From Pohlia nutans (taxonomy: Eukaryota; Streptophyta; Bryopsida; Bryales; Mniaceae): DNA of 64,000 bases. The notes beneath the pieces were generated by a model that had not been told where the DNA came from, ran no database searches, and saw nothing but the letters and a program-made list of their open reading frames with translations. Both the position numbers and the translations under genes were made by a program. Below are positions 10,270 to 22,039 of this stretch, one piece after another. Numbering within the stretch: the first letter of the stretch is position 1; each line of letters opens with the position of its first letter. The stretch is taken from contig CM040107.1 in assembly GCA_022496805.1 (NCBI GenBank), positions 16,631,975 through 16,695,974 of the forward strand. Direction: 5' to 3'.

Positions 10270-13200
10270 CACACGAACGGGAGGAGCCGGTACCGGCTCG
10301 GCTTAATATCAGATCCCGGCCAGGGTTGGGATGCATTCAAGGTGGTAAGGCTGGGTTGCACTGAATCAGTGGGACAGAGTCGAGCCGGTACCGGCTAGGT
10401 ACCATCGGGGTAAAGTCAGTGAGGAAGAGGCAGGGCCTGAACACATGGGTACCATCGAAGTGGAGTCAATGAGGCAGAGGCAGGGCCTGAACACATGAGG
10501 GCATCGAGGCACTAAAGCACCGGGACACAGGAGCCGGTACCGACTGGGTACCAACGAGTGGAGTCAATGAGGCAGAGGCAGGGCTTGAACACATGAGGGC
10601 GTCGACGCACTAAAGCACCGGAATACAGAGGAGCCGGTACCAACTAGGTACCATCGAAGTGGAGTCAAGTGAGGCAGAGGCAGGGCCTGAACACATGAGG
10701 GCATGGACACTGCTACACAAGGTCTAGGGCCTAGAAAAGGCTACACAAGGACAGGGGCTACACAAGGATTGAGACGCTGCTTGGGTTTAGCATGGAGAAT
10801 GGATGGAAAAGGCTTCAGACATGGCTTGAAAGTAACTCAACATTTAGTATCTAATATTTTAAATGTAGTATAACATTTAGTATTCAGTATTTAGTATTTA
10901 GAATTACATATAGTATGTAGCATTTAGTACATAGTATAACATCTAGTGTTTTGAATTTAGTATTTTGTAGAACTCAACGTTAGTATGTATTACAAATTTA
11001 ACCACACTAGTTCAAGTCTATTTGGCTTAGGGAATCCAAACGGCTCTATAGTCACTGCGCATTAAGACCATAGAGTCATACACTTAGTTTTATGTCCATT
11101 GATAGTAGACAATAGTCTTTCACAGAACATGAGAAGTAATCACTTATAACCACTAGATCTTCACACTTGGTTCAAGCCTCATACCTCTATTTACTCCTTT
11201 TTATAACCTTATATTCTCTGCAGGGACGAATAAAAATAGTTCTCGTCACTAGTTTCTAAGTATCGTAATAACTCCATGGTTTGAGATAATCCTCATTCGG
11301 ATACTGGAGTTCCCAAATTAGGTTGCTAAGGTCCTCTGCAAGAGACAATACCATTCAGTACATGTAAAAATTACATGCAATTCATTCCACTGGCATAGGG
11401 ATAAAATTTCTTCATTGACATTCAACATCTGTCATCAAATCGTAGGCTCGAGTGTAAGCTGCTTTAGGCTGGGTACATTCGAGGCTTAAAGGACGCCTCA
11501 GCTGAGGTGTTGCCTCTAATTTTGATACATCCAGACCATGCTCGAGGATCATCCGGACCAGCTGGGCACATTATAGCTTTTTGACAGCCTAAGACCATGA
11601 TAAATTTAAAAACATTTAAACTATAATTGAGGTCTCGAGGGTACGGGCTGGGTACCTGCGGGGAACATTAGAGGCTTAAAGAAAGACTTAGATGAGGGTA
11701 CCATGGATTCTGATAAAGGCAGAGTTCTCGGACAGGGGCAGAGTTTTGATAGAGTTCTGTTACATGCAGAGTTCTGTTACATGCAGAGTTCTGATACGGT
11801 GCTCGAGGGTAAGAAGGCACACCCTGGGCACATTCGAGGAATTTTGACAGACTGAAGCGAAGACGATTTAAAAAAACTTTAGAACTAAAATGAAAGGCTC
11901 GGGGGGTTTTGGCAGGGTACATTAGTGGCTTAAAGAAAGTTCAGGTGTTGATGTACCATGGAGTTCTCATACAACAATACCATACTCGAGGGTTTAGGGA
12001 ACCGGCTGGGCACATGTGATGCATTTTGACAGCCTTAGGCGACAATTATATAAAAAAAATTAAACCAAAATTGAAGGCCCGAGGGTAACGGCTGGGTACA
12101 TTAGAGGCTAAACGAAAGCCTTAGAGGCAGTGTACTATAGAGTTTCGTTAGAATCAGAACATGCTCAACCCTAAACCGGTACCGGCTGGCCTTAGATGAG
12201 GATTTTTGACAAACTAAGGCCTCGATTATTTGAACTACAATTGAATGGCCGAGGGGAACGGCTGGGTAAATTAGAGGCTTAAAGAAAGCCTCTGCTAAGG
12301 GTACCATGGACTTTTTATACAGCCAGACCATTCTCAAAGGTCGGCCGGTACCGGCTGGGAAAATTTGAGGCTATTTGACAGCCTCGATGATTAAAATAAA
12401 ATTGAACTAAAATCTAGTATCTCGACCCTAAGCCGGTGCCGGCTGGGTAGATTTGAGACTTGGAGACAGCCTAAGGCCAGTAATGAAGGAAAATTAATAG
12501 AATGACATAAAGGAAAATTAAAGGCGAGAGGGTAAGCCGGTACCGGCTTGGCCCATAGAAAGCCAAAAGCCACGTTGATTAACGAATGCTTTGAGCATTT
12601 GAGGCTTGGAGACAATGATTGAAAATCATTTTGGACTAAAATTTAGATACTGGACCCTAAGCTTTGAACATTTGAAGCTTGGACTGAGTACATGCGAGGC
12701 TTGAATGGGTACACTAAACCCTTTAAGACAGCCTAAGGCCACGATGATTGAGATTTCTAGTATAATTTAGTACCCTCGACCCTAAGCCGGTACCGGCTGG
12801 TTATATTTGAGGCTTAAAGACATACACAGCTAAGGTGTATACTGCCATACTGGACCCTCAGCAGGTACCGGCAGGGTACATTTGAGGATTTAAGACAACC
12901 TCACCTGCTACAGATAGACTTCTGATACAACCAGATGGAGTTCTGATACGTGAGAACATTTGATACCGAGGGTCAGCCTAAACCGGCAGCAGGCTATTTG
13001 ACTAAAAAATCAGTACACTCGACCACGAAGCCACGAAGCTTTAAAAAAGCTTTAAAGCAAATTTCAGTACACTCGACTCAAAGCCGGCACCGGCTGAGTG
13101 CATTTGATCGAGTGTCGATGAGTCCTCGAAGTCCACGAGTTGAGGCAAGGGGACAACTTGAGTCACGAAAAAAATTTAACTAAATTTTATATTCTTGAAG

Positions 13201-14990
13201 CTAGGCCGGTACTAAATTTTATATTCTCTAAGCTGGGTCAACTTGAGGCCTACCTGGGTCAACTTGGGTCAACTTATCAATTTGAGACCATGCTCGTCCC
13301 TAGGCCGGCACCGGCTGGGTTACCTAGACGCCTGAAGACACAAGCAATTCAGACTCCTCCCACTGTCCCACTCGTGAATCTTGAAGCCTGAGTTGCCATG
13401 CTCGACCCTAGGCCGGCACCGGCTTGGTCACTGCACGCCTGAAGACACAAGCTAGAAGCCTGAAGCTAGAAGCCTGAAGCCTGAAGCTAGAAGCCTGAAG
13501 CCTGAAGCTAGAAGCCAAAAGCCTGAAGCTAGAAGCCTGAAGCCTGAAGCTAGAAGCCTGAAGCCTGAAGCTAAAAGCCTGAAGCTGAAGCTAGAAGGCA
13601 CAAGTGTGGGTCAACTTGAAGCATGAATTCCCATACTCGACCCTAGGCCGGCACCGGCTGGGTCACTGCACGCCTGAAGACACAAGCTAGAAGCCTGAAG
13701 CTAGAAGCCTGAAGCCTGAAGCTAGAAGCGTGAAGCTGAAGCTAGAAGCCTGAAGCTAAAGCTAGAAGGCACAAGTGTGGGTCAACTTGAAGCATGAATT
13801 CCCATGCTCGACCCTAGGCCGGCACCGGCTGGGTCACTGGACGCCTGAAGACACAAACTAGAAGCCTGAAGCTAGAAGCTTGAAGCCTGAAGCTAGAAGC
13901 CTGAAGATGAAGCTAGAAGCCTGAAGCTGAAGCTAGAAGGCACAAGTGTGGGTCAACTTGAAGCATGAATTCCCATGCTTGACCCTAGGCCGGCACCGGC
14001 TGGGTGAACTAGACGCCTGAAAAAAAGCATGAAGCCTGAAGCTGAAGCTAGAAGCCTGAAGAAAAATCTGGGCAAACTAAGCGCATGAAGACTCAATCTA
14101 GGTCAACTAGACACATGAATACACAAGCTGGGTCAAATTCAAAAATGCCAAGGCACAAGCTGGGTCAACTTGAGAAATGCCAAGGCAAAAGGGTGGGTCA
14201 ACTTGAAACATGAATTCCCATGCTTGACCCTACGCCGGCACCGGCTGGGTGATCTAGACGCCTGAACACAAGAAGCCTGAAGCTGAAGCTAGAAGCCTGA
14301 AGCAAAAACTTAGAGAACTAGACGCCTGAAGACAAAAGCTGGGTCAACTTGAGAAATGCCAAGGCACAAGCTGGGTCATCATGAGAAATGCCAAGGCACA
14401 AGTGAGGGTCAACTTGAAGCATGAATTCCCATGCTTGACCCTAGGCTGGCACCGGCTGGGTGAACTAGACGCCTGAACACAAGCATGAAGCCTGAAGCTG
14501 AAGCTAGAAGCCTGAAGCAAAGGCTGGGCAAACTAAGCGCATGAAGACTCAATCTGGGTCAACTAGACACATGAATACACAAGCTAGGTCAACTTCATAA
14601 ATGCCAAGGCACAAGCTGGGTCAACTTGAGAAATGCCAAGGCAAAAGGGTGGGTCAACTTGCAGCATGAAAACACAAGTTGGGTGAACTTGAGAAACCCT
14701 AAACCACAAGCTAGGTCATCTAGAAGCCTGAATTGCCTGAAGACACAAGCTAGAAGCCTGAAGCTGAAGCTGGGTCAACTAGAAGCCTGAAGACACAAGC
14801 TAGAAGGCTGAAGCACAAGCTGGGTCAACTAGAAGACACACTATCTAAAAGCTTGGATCAACTAGAAAATTGGTTTAGGGTGTGGATATTGAAGTCATTG
14901 CAAGGCAAAGTCCACAGGTAGGTCGCAGCTGGATGAACTAGAAGCCTGAATTGCCATGCTGTCTCCACAAAGCCGGCACCGGCTGGGTCA
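10270..14990. repeat. Array of about 20 GCCGG(T/C)ACCGGC palindromes in degenerate tandem repeats
   Basis: About 20 palindromes occur, for example near 10286, 10384, 10532, 10634, 12176, 12342, 12537, 12787, 13083, 13304, 13413, 13648, 13819, 13990, 14234, 14446 and 14972. The centre changes from GGTACC in the left part to GGCACC from about 13080 onward. They sit in degenerate repeats: about 100-150 bp units at 10280-10700, units with GGCTGGGTACATT...GAGGCTTAAAG at 11460-12900, and about 171-bp units at 13640-14000. Short AGCCTGAAGCTAGA satellites fill the spacers. The array lies behind the 5' end of the ParB/methylase gene, so it is upstream of it or inside its first intron. No ORF here is credible. 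It resembles arrayed binding sites in subterminal regions of large transposons. Confidence 0.8.
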
Positions 14991-15143
14991 CGGCACAATC
15001 TGTACTCAATTGCCATGGTCGACCTAAGCTAAGGTGGACACTGAAACTGCTCGAGGACACTGCAACTGCCATGCTCGAGCAATAAAGACATCAAAAACTA
15101 AGGATATTTTGCAGTGAAGAAGACGTGTGAACGAATTAAATAC

Positions 15144-15291
15144 CTTGTTGCACGGGTAGAATTCCGTTGGCCGTATTTTCCGTGGCTGTTGTGGCCCTCG
15201 TCTCCTCTCCCTCCCTGCCTTCAACCTCCTCAACTTGTCCACCAGCGATTCCGTCGTTCTCTTGAACATTTCCATTTGCTTGGGTTTCCAT
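15144..15291 (-). CDS. Possible acidic first exon (49 codons plus one base)
   Basis: An ATG at 15291 opens a Glu-rich reading (METQANGNVQENDG, then EEVEGREGEE) that runs 148 bases to a donor, CAACAAG followed by GTATTT (intron from 15143). It ends in phase 1. The acidic exon starting at 10048 (acceptor TTTCTATAG) also needs phase 1 and would continue with EQSQMDASGELQ. This makes it a candidate 5' exon of the ParB/methylase gene, with the palindrome array inside a 5.1-kb intron. The phase match has a one-in-three chance of being accidental. A telomere-box (CCCTAAACCCTAG) about 320 bp upstream resembles plant promoter elements. Confidence 0.3.
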
Positions 15292-15603
15292 CTGCGGAAA
15301 CCAATATGCATAATGATGAAACCCTAATCCAAATTCTTCATCATTCAAAACGCGGAGTTTAGGGTAAACGCAATCAGAATAAACAAAGGAGGGATTGAAG
15401 TTAATGTGCTGAGGGAGGAGAGCAAACCCTGATCGCGTCTTCGGAAGAGAGAAAACCAATGTCTTGACGGTTGAGAACATCGAAGATCGAACACAGTGCC
15501 TGAATGCCCAGGAGATGGCTTGACGAAACCCTAAGCTAAGACTGAACAGTGGCTGAGTCTGGACGACAAGGAACGACGAGATGGAGACGAGGGCCTGCAT
15601 ACA

Positions 15604-15617
15604 CAAATCCCTAAACC
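15604..15617. promoter_or_regulatory. Telo-box upstream of the minus-strand exon
   Basis: CCCTAAACCCTAG lies about 0.3 kb before the ATG at 15291. Telo-boxes are common in plant promoters, but this window is so rich in CCCTAAA motifs that the assignment is weak. Confidence 0.25.
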
Positions 15618-15994
15618 CTAGAGCCATGGCAGGGGCCAGGAGAAAGCACGATGGGAAGGGCTCGAATAGACAAGCCGGAGTGAGAAATGCCATGCCTGCA
15701 GTGCTATAGACGAGGGCAATCACAAAACCCTAAATGGGCAGGGTCCACCTGACGAGGACAAGCAACAGGCCATGGGCCAGAATTTCCAAGCGCAAGCAGC
15801 CGTGGTCTAGATCGTGAAGACCCAAGCATGGCCATGGGCAAAAATTTAAAGACAAGGATAAGGCCCAGGGCCAATAAATATATATAATATGATTTTAGAA
15901 CAATTATGTCGCTAAGGCGTTAATCGATCGTACTACATTCTCCTCTAGAAAAAGCTCTACACAACACCACAAAAACTTAGTCTCCTTGGAGTGT

Positions 15995-16339
15995 TCATGA
16001 AGACGGGAAAATACTGTTCTCACTACTAGATAAAAAGGACAATGGTACCTCCACATCATGCGACTCTTCCTCCGAATCACTTTCTTCGTCCTCACAAATG
16101 TCTGGTTGATCGCTTTGTTGTGGAGGCTGTTGTCTGGGCGTCTCGAAGTTTGTCTCTAGAATCGTCTCCAGCTCCCGCTCAAAGACAATGTTGCCATAAT
16201 CCAAAACTCTTTGCGTGTCCACCCTTGCAGGTTCCTGAGTACTTCCACTCCTCAACTTCATCCTGCTTCGCATCAATTGCTTTCTACTACTATACCTGAG
16301 ACTACTCTTTCGTCTTCTCTTCTGGGCTCCTCTAGGCAT
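15995..16339 (-). CDS. Small basic/acidic hypothetical protein
   Basis: An ATG at 16339 opens a basic N-terminus (AQKRRRKSSLRYSSRK, QLMRSRMKLRSG) followed by a Gln/Asp/Glu-rich tail (CEDEESDSEEESHDVE). A plausible donor (GAGGTACC) near 16050 would end the exon after that acidic stretch. The basic block resembles the ORF at 16572-16766 (KKRRKFIFSSAKALRRSRM), suggesting a duplicated first exon. It could be a nuclear, DNA-binding accessory protein of a transposon. No family recognised. Confidence 0.3.
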   Translation of the reverse strand: MPRGAQKRRRKSSLRYSSRKQLMRSRMKLRSGSTQEPARVDTQRVLDYGNIVFERELETILETNFETPRQQPPQQSDQPDICEDEESDSEEESHDVEVPLSFLSSSENSIFPSS

Positions 16340-16571
16340 AATGAAGAACTTCCATCGTTCAAGCAGTTAACAGCTTTGAACCGGCACTAGCAATTTCTGA
16401 CTTTTGTGTTGAATAATTACTATTGATAGAATGAATAGAACATGTCAACTTGGCGGCCGTACGTTAGACTGACACAGAGAATTCAAATAATCGAGCGACT
16501 AATATTGAGGTAAGAATCATTCATTCCTTAAGAGGGTCTTATCCTGAGTTTTTGGGTTTAGGGTCCTGACC

Positions 16572-16766
16572 CTAAATCCTCAAGTTAGCATAACGTCTAT
16601 TCCTACTCTCTGCATTTCTCATCCTAGAACGCCTGAGCGCCTTTGCACTGGAGAAAATGAACTTTCTCCTTTTCTTGGTCTTAGCAATAGAAGGTGTTGC
16701 ACCTTCACGTGGTGACACGTCATGCATCTGAAAAGCTACCTCGTTCACCAGCTGGCACTTGCACAT
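16572..16766 (-). CDS. Short basic ORF similar to the one at 15995-16339
   Basis: It encodes 64 residues ending in a run of Arg/Asn. The segment KTKKRRKFIFSSAKALRRSRM parallels KRRRKSSLRYSSRKQLMRSRM in the neighbouring ORF. The reading ends inside an inverted pair of telomere-like motifs (TTTAGGGTC CT GACCCTAAA, 16557-16576). Probably a decayed duplicate exon. Confidence 0.25.
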   Translation of the reverse strand: MCKCQLVNEVAFQMHDVSPREGATPSIAKTKKRRKFIFSSAKALRRSRMRNAESRNRRYANLRI

Positions 16767-17113
16767 ACAGTTTGAGCGTTCTGATTTCTTTCGATCTTCT
16801 TATGCATCCTAGTCGAAATCCTCCAACGGTCGCACAACTTGGCGCCATGTAATTATTTAGATCTAATATAGGAATATTGTTAATCTCGTCATTCACATTT
16901 CGGCTGAGATCTATCTACTTCTGCCATGCCAGTTCTACACTGACATTAATTTTACGGCTGGTCCAATAATTCTAGAATGCTGCCAATTCCCCATTGACCA
17001 TGCTTCCATTCGTCATAAATTGGATCCAATAAAAAGATCCCTTTACCCATTGTCACCTCAATACTATCAACACACCATCTGCCTCCAGTGGTTGCGCGTA
17101 GTCTACTCTCATC
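16767..17113. other. Spacer before MULE copy 2
   Basis: No coding or repeat signal seen. It must contain the promoter and 5' part of the MULE copy, but no terminal inverted repeat could be set. Confidence 0.35.
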
Positions 17114-20100
17114 ATGCCTCTTCCCACCCTACTTGGTTCGCTAGATACGGTCGTGCTCCGAGCTCATGGCCTAGGTCTCCCACTCACATTTCTTGTAGAC
17201 CATGAAGGATATGCTTTAGTGTCGTGTCTGCATCTGAGTCTTCGGTTTCATTTCCAGGAAGACAGTATTAGTGTTGAAGAAGAGATATTCGATGACCTCA
17301 CGTCAGAGCTAAGCCACACAGTTGGTCAGTTATCAATTTCTGACGATAGTAGTTGTAGAAGTTGGAGGCTCGCCCCAAAAAGGTATAGAGTCTATGGATT
17401 GACGGATTCCCAAATGGCTGCATCTACTGAAATACTAACCCCTCGCCGTTCCTCAACTTGCACCGTTCAGAACCCCCTTCCTTCCAATGTAACCGTCAAG
17501 GTCGAGCATGGGTTAGAGAATCCTCATCTTGATAATATTCAATTTGAGACGGGAACTATTAATTCCATCATTACCCTCACATCAGATGAAGACAGTAGTC
17601 CTCCAAAAACCACTCGTTTTGTCCCTGCATCGTCTGACCCTCTCATACAGTCGAAGTCCCCTGCAATAGTGTTTCCAAGATCTTCTTCTTCCCCACCACC
17701 GGGTTCTAATGAGTGCAATAGTGTCGTTACATGTCTGAAGAAACTTGCCCTTATGCCAGGGAAGAAGAATGCACTGAAGTAGATCGATTATAGGCTCCAT
17801 TAGACATGAGAGAGTCACGTACTTGCCCTCGACATTCAACGGTGACGTCATGTTTGAGTTGCCTCCTGCTGAAAAGTCCGCCTCTCGTTCGCAGGCAAAG
17901 GCTATGCAAGGAATGGATAAGCGCTACGATGGCCATATATGGACCAAGACCATCACATCTAACATTTCTAATACCATGGGTCTCTCATTCGATTCTCCTG
18001 TTGTGTAGGACACCTGCGATGTGAGAATAAAGAGTGCGACTACCTTAGACGTGAACATCGCATCTATGAAGTGAACGAGACTAAGTTTGATGGATGCACA
18101 CTGCAAGCGTTTGTTGTGGGCCAGGGTCCTCCTAGAGGCTCTACCGTGGTGTGCAAGGTGTGTAAGGAACTGCCCTCCTGTCTTGTCACTTGTGGAGCAA
18201 AGATCTACTATGTGTCCGGCAAGGTTAACAAAACTCGTGTTTGCATCCACCTTGGATCTCACAAGCATCCTGTCAAGGTTGGTGACTATAGGGACAGCAA
18301 AGTCGAAATCAACAATCTAATTGGAGATCAGGTTGAGAAGACTCCGCAAGCGACAAAGAAGGCAGTGGTATTAGAGGCAAGCAAGACTCTCATTGGAGGC
18401 TACTTGTTGAGGTCCGGGGAGGAGCCGCTTATGACATTGAGCTTTGAGGAACTAGTTCCGGTGCTGGATCGATGCAAAGACATGGCTTCACCAAATATTC
18501 GAAATAAGGTTGTCACCTTCAAGTACTTGAGGAGGTACGGTGTTATGGACAGCATCACTAGGTTGCGAGGCCTTAGCAATTGAATGGGCTTTTGTTCAAA
18601 TGAACATGTTCCCTGGCCAAGGTTCCGAGCTAGACAAGGTGTACGTCTTCAAGATGTCTGAAGTAGGCCCCGGCAGTGGGGTGGACCTAGTGAAGCGAAT
18701 GCAACCCAATGGTGATCTTGAGCACGCCTGGTTGATGTTTGATCATGTGAAACGAGTCAAGCAGTGGACAACCATGGCTAGCCATGTCTTTGACTCCACT
18801 TACTGCCGTGTCATGACTATTGCTTGCTGCGACATGCAGTCGGAGGACATTGATGCCCAAATGGTCTTCTGGAAGAATCTCAACGCCGTGATGAAGCGAC
18901 ACGGTGTTGACATGCCTAACTTCAAAGGCTTCATGGCAGTGCCCAAGCCAACTGGAACGCTGTCCGGGTTGTCTATGGGTCCGGCAACAAGGAGGAACGT
19001 ATGGACGACCGTGAGCGGACTTGTCAATTTCACTGGACCCAGTCCATGGTGAAGCATACTGAGAAATACATCGCTGAAGATCTGTGGGACCAACACAAAC
19101 AAATGTGTCACCAATACAGGAAGGCTCAAACAATGGCCGAGGCTGAGAGATTGTATCAAGGACTTAAAGCATGGTGGATATCCCCCGGGGCTGTGACCGA
19201 GTCAGCCTTGAGCAAACTTGAGCTGTGGCTGGCATTTTGGCACTTCCGTTATTGCCAATGGGGAGGATTTATGGTCGGGGTGAGTACATATGTCCTTTGT
19301 TGCAAACTCCTTGCCCTTACACTCTACTCATGAGTCGGATCCGACCACCAATTTTGGCTAACTTCTCTTCACATGACTTCTTGAGTTGTTCTCAGAGGAC
19401 GAACTTGCGGAGATGCCGTCGTGCAATCTTGCAGAGACTGTCCACAACAAGTGGCTTCAAGCGTCCGGCAACAACGGTGGTGATCTTTATATTGCTACAG
19501 TGGATGACTACATCCGGGCTTTTCTGCAAGTCGTCAATTACTACCAGTATTTGAAGGGCGATGTAGGGGGAACTGGACCAAGCAAACAAGAGCTCAAGCT
19601 TTGCATGGCTGAACGTAGGGTTCAAAAGACAGGTGACCCCAAGGTCCTGAAGGACCCTATGCTCGACATGCCTGGGGCCAACGAGTTCTGTACACGTGAT
19701 CCTCACATGGCTGGAGAGGAAGTGTTTGGCTCCATGAAGCGCAGGCTGGATTTGCCACTTGGAGCTGATGATGAGTCACACATGCCGAATAAGGTAAACT
19801 TCTCACATCCTCGTGGCTATGGCAAAAAAACCAAGGTGCGCACTGCGCACATGTCAGTGATAGCTGAGGGAGATGAAACCAACGTCCTCGAAGTTGCACC
19901 TTCTTCACCACAAGCTGACAACGCAGTTCCTTCTCCCCGTAGTCATGGACAGATTCGTCATGTCTCTAGTGTTGAGGAGACCAGAGTTAACGTGAAGGAG
20001 TGGGCACATTGCTCGGTTGGCAAAGAATTCAGGTAAGTGTTGTTGGGCCCAAATAGCTGTTACTAAGAAGAAGTGTGAGGAGAAAATCGTTAGGGGTGCT

Positions 20101-20871
20101 AAACCCACCCCCGCGCCTACGTACACCGGTCTATGGCACAACACTAGGAAGAACTTACAAGTGTCGGAGGAGTTCTACTTCTGCTCGGATGATATGGAGA
20201 GGTGTGTCAAAGGTTCAAGGCGGAAGTGGGTAGTTCCGTACTCTAGGCAGCAAGAGAGGCCCAGCATCCTTGATGTCTGGCCAGTGAAGCTTGGAACAAA
20301 TCTCAAGCAAAGTGAGATTCTTGCCCTCGAAGCTGCTGGGTTCGAACTACCGCAGAAAGTGCCTGTCTCTCCAAGAAGGCTGTTTTCTACAGCAAAGCCT
20401 CCCGCAAATCTGGACACCGTGCCCGTACCTGCAGACGCGGATAGGTTTCCTGGAAAAAGAGAAGGGAAGATCGTCAGGCGAAATGTTGGCCGCCCAAATC
20501 CGCAGCAGAGGCTGGCTTTGGGCTCTTTTGAGTCCCTCAAAGCTTGACTATGTGCTGTGACAATGATTCCTCACCGTGGCCATGGCTGCATCATCGCTCT
20601 AGACTCGTGAACGCCACCAGATGTGAAGCAGTATCAGATCACAATTAGCTCCCTACCAGGCTGCAGCTGCCCTGCATTCAAGAAGACAATGACAAAGTTC
20701 TGTGGAAGGAGCCAATTCTCATATTGCAAGCATGTGTACTTCATCTTCTTGAAGGTCTGCCATCTCGATCCATGGGTTGACATGTTCATCCACGCGCCAA
20801 CGTTCAGCTTCAACGAAGTCAAACTAGTCCTTGAAAGTGGGATCTTGACTCACCCTTTCGCTGAAATGTAG
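17114..20871 (+). pseudogene. MULE-like transposase copy 2, full length, frameshifted
   Basis: This is the most complete MULE copy in length. Order: N-terminal domain (LPLTFLV, YALVSCLHLSLRF); SWRLAPKRYRVYGL; MDKRYDGHIWTKT; a Cys cluster GHLRCENKEC read after a frameshift near 18000; CKVCKELPSCLVTC and IHLGSHKHPVKVGDYR; the catalytic core (FDSTYCRVMTIACCDM); a conserved RERTCQFHWTQS; an intron from about 19279 (GTGAGTAC) to 19396 (TTCTCAG); and a SWIM finger (CSCPAF, YCKHVYF). Defects: stops after 17783 with a frame change, a shift near 18000, a 4-bp insertion near 18584, a 4-bp deletion near 18938 (ATGGCA joined to GTGCCC), and TGA codons at 20545 and near 20608. The 18938 deletion removes the Asp of the ADSAQAN motif kept in copy 3. 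Not functional. Confidence 0.8.
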
Positions 20872-21472
20872 GAGTCACTATAGAAATATCCCATAGTATA
20901 TTCAATGGAGTCCAATGACCTGCCATTTATGTTTCAGACTTGTCTGGCTATCTCAACAATATAAAGTTTCTTCTATCTATTATTATATAACATTTTGTCA
21001 CATGTTAAAGTTTTGTATTTACTGCATCAATTTCCAAACAAGTGTATGTGTTCACTCACAACTTTAAGGACACCCTAAACCGAAAATTGATGGAATATGC
21101 AATAAACCCTGAAATAAAACAATCATGCGATTGAAAGAAAAATGTAAATCAAGTGCCATTTTACCACGTTTCAGCCCACGGTCATAGGTCAATATTATTT
21201 TCTATATATATTCCAATATTCGAATATTCTAATAATGACATAATATTCTTTGGAATATTGGAATATTCGGAAAATTCTCCTAAAATTAGTATAAAAAGTT
21301 CTATTTATAAACTATGTTCCCAAATTTGTGCTCTTGGCTCGCTTTTTTTTTGTTCTCCGCTCACTGCTCGCACAGTAGACGCGCTCGGGGTTAACCTACA
21401 AGACCGTGGGATTTGATGATCATGCGCATTGGATATTTGATAGTATTCTAAAACAAAGATAATTTAGTTAAT
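20872..21472. other. AT-rich spacer with GAATATTCGAATATT and CTCCGCTCACTGCTC motifs
   Basis: Non-coding. At 21210-21390 the sequence repeats the motif order of 3870-4040: AATATTCGAATATT, then CTCCGCTCACTGCTCGCACAGTAG. A CCCTAAACC motif lies near 21072. Probably the edge of a decayed element family that also borders MULE copy 1. Confidence 0.35.
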
Positions 21473-21860
21473 GTGTCGGGTCCGGTCTGCCGTCCGATCT
21501 GTAGTCCGTCTCGCCGTCTGATCTGTGGGCTGTTCGATCTGCGGTCCGTCTCGCCGTCCGATCTGCGGGCCGTTCGATCTGCGGTCCGTCCCGCCGTCCG
21601 ATTTGCGGGCCGTTCGATCTGCGGTCCATCTCGCTGTCCGATCGGTAGTCCGTAGAGCCGTCGAATCTGGACATCCGCACCCCACCGTCTGATACAGGGC
21701 GGACTGCGCGACCTGTCCGATCGCCGACAGCCAGTCGATCCGACGATGAAGGTCCGATCGGGTGGCGGACGGTGCGGGCCGTCCGATAGGTTGGCGGACG
21801 GCGCGGGCCGTCCGATCGGGTGTCCGACCTAATCGGACAGCACGTCCACCTATAAAGCCG
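21473..21860. repeat. Left array of GTCCGATC repeats
   Basis: Roughly 15-20 copies or variants of CCGTCCGATCTG / GTCCGATCGG occur in under 400 bases, several with a palindromic CCGATCGG core. The same motif fills 24236-24860 on the other side of the kinase-like pseudogene. Arrays on both flanks suggest subterminal repeats of one element. Short frames here are low-complexity artefacts. Confidence 0.8.
21851..21857 (+). promoter_or_regulatory. TATA box of the kinase-like gene
   Basis: TATAAAG stands at the inner edge of the left array, 189 bases before the ATG at 22040, with a pyrimidine-rich stretch (CTTTTTCCTCCCTACTC) where transcription would begin. Confidence 0.5.
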
Positions 21861-22039
21861 TCCGACCAGAGCAGACGGCTCACTTTTTCCTCCCTACTCA
21901 CATTATTGTGAGAGTAGTTACGAGTTGCTGTTGGCAGGGTTATCCCATCCTCTGGCTCGTCACTCGGGGAGGAAGAAGTCAGCGTTGCAAGGGGGGTATA
22001 TTTTGCCAGTTTTTTAAACGATTCCGGAGCTCCGTCACC

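Noticed and set aside
10366..14990. Several 60-85 codon ORFs in the palindrome array
   Set aside because: They follow the tandem repeats, are low in complexity and lie in conflicting frames.
15136..15723. 195-codon minus-strand ORF starting MIALVYSTAG
   Set aside because: Its N-terminal two thirds lie in probable 5' UTR/promoter; only the end from 15291 has convincing composition and a donor site.
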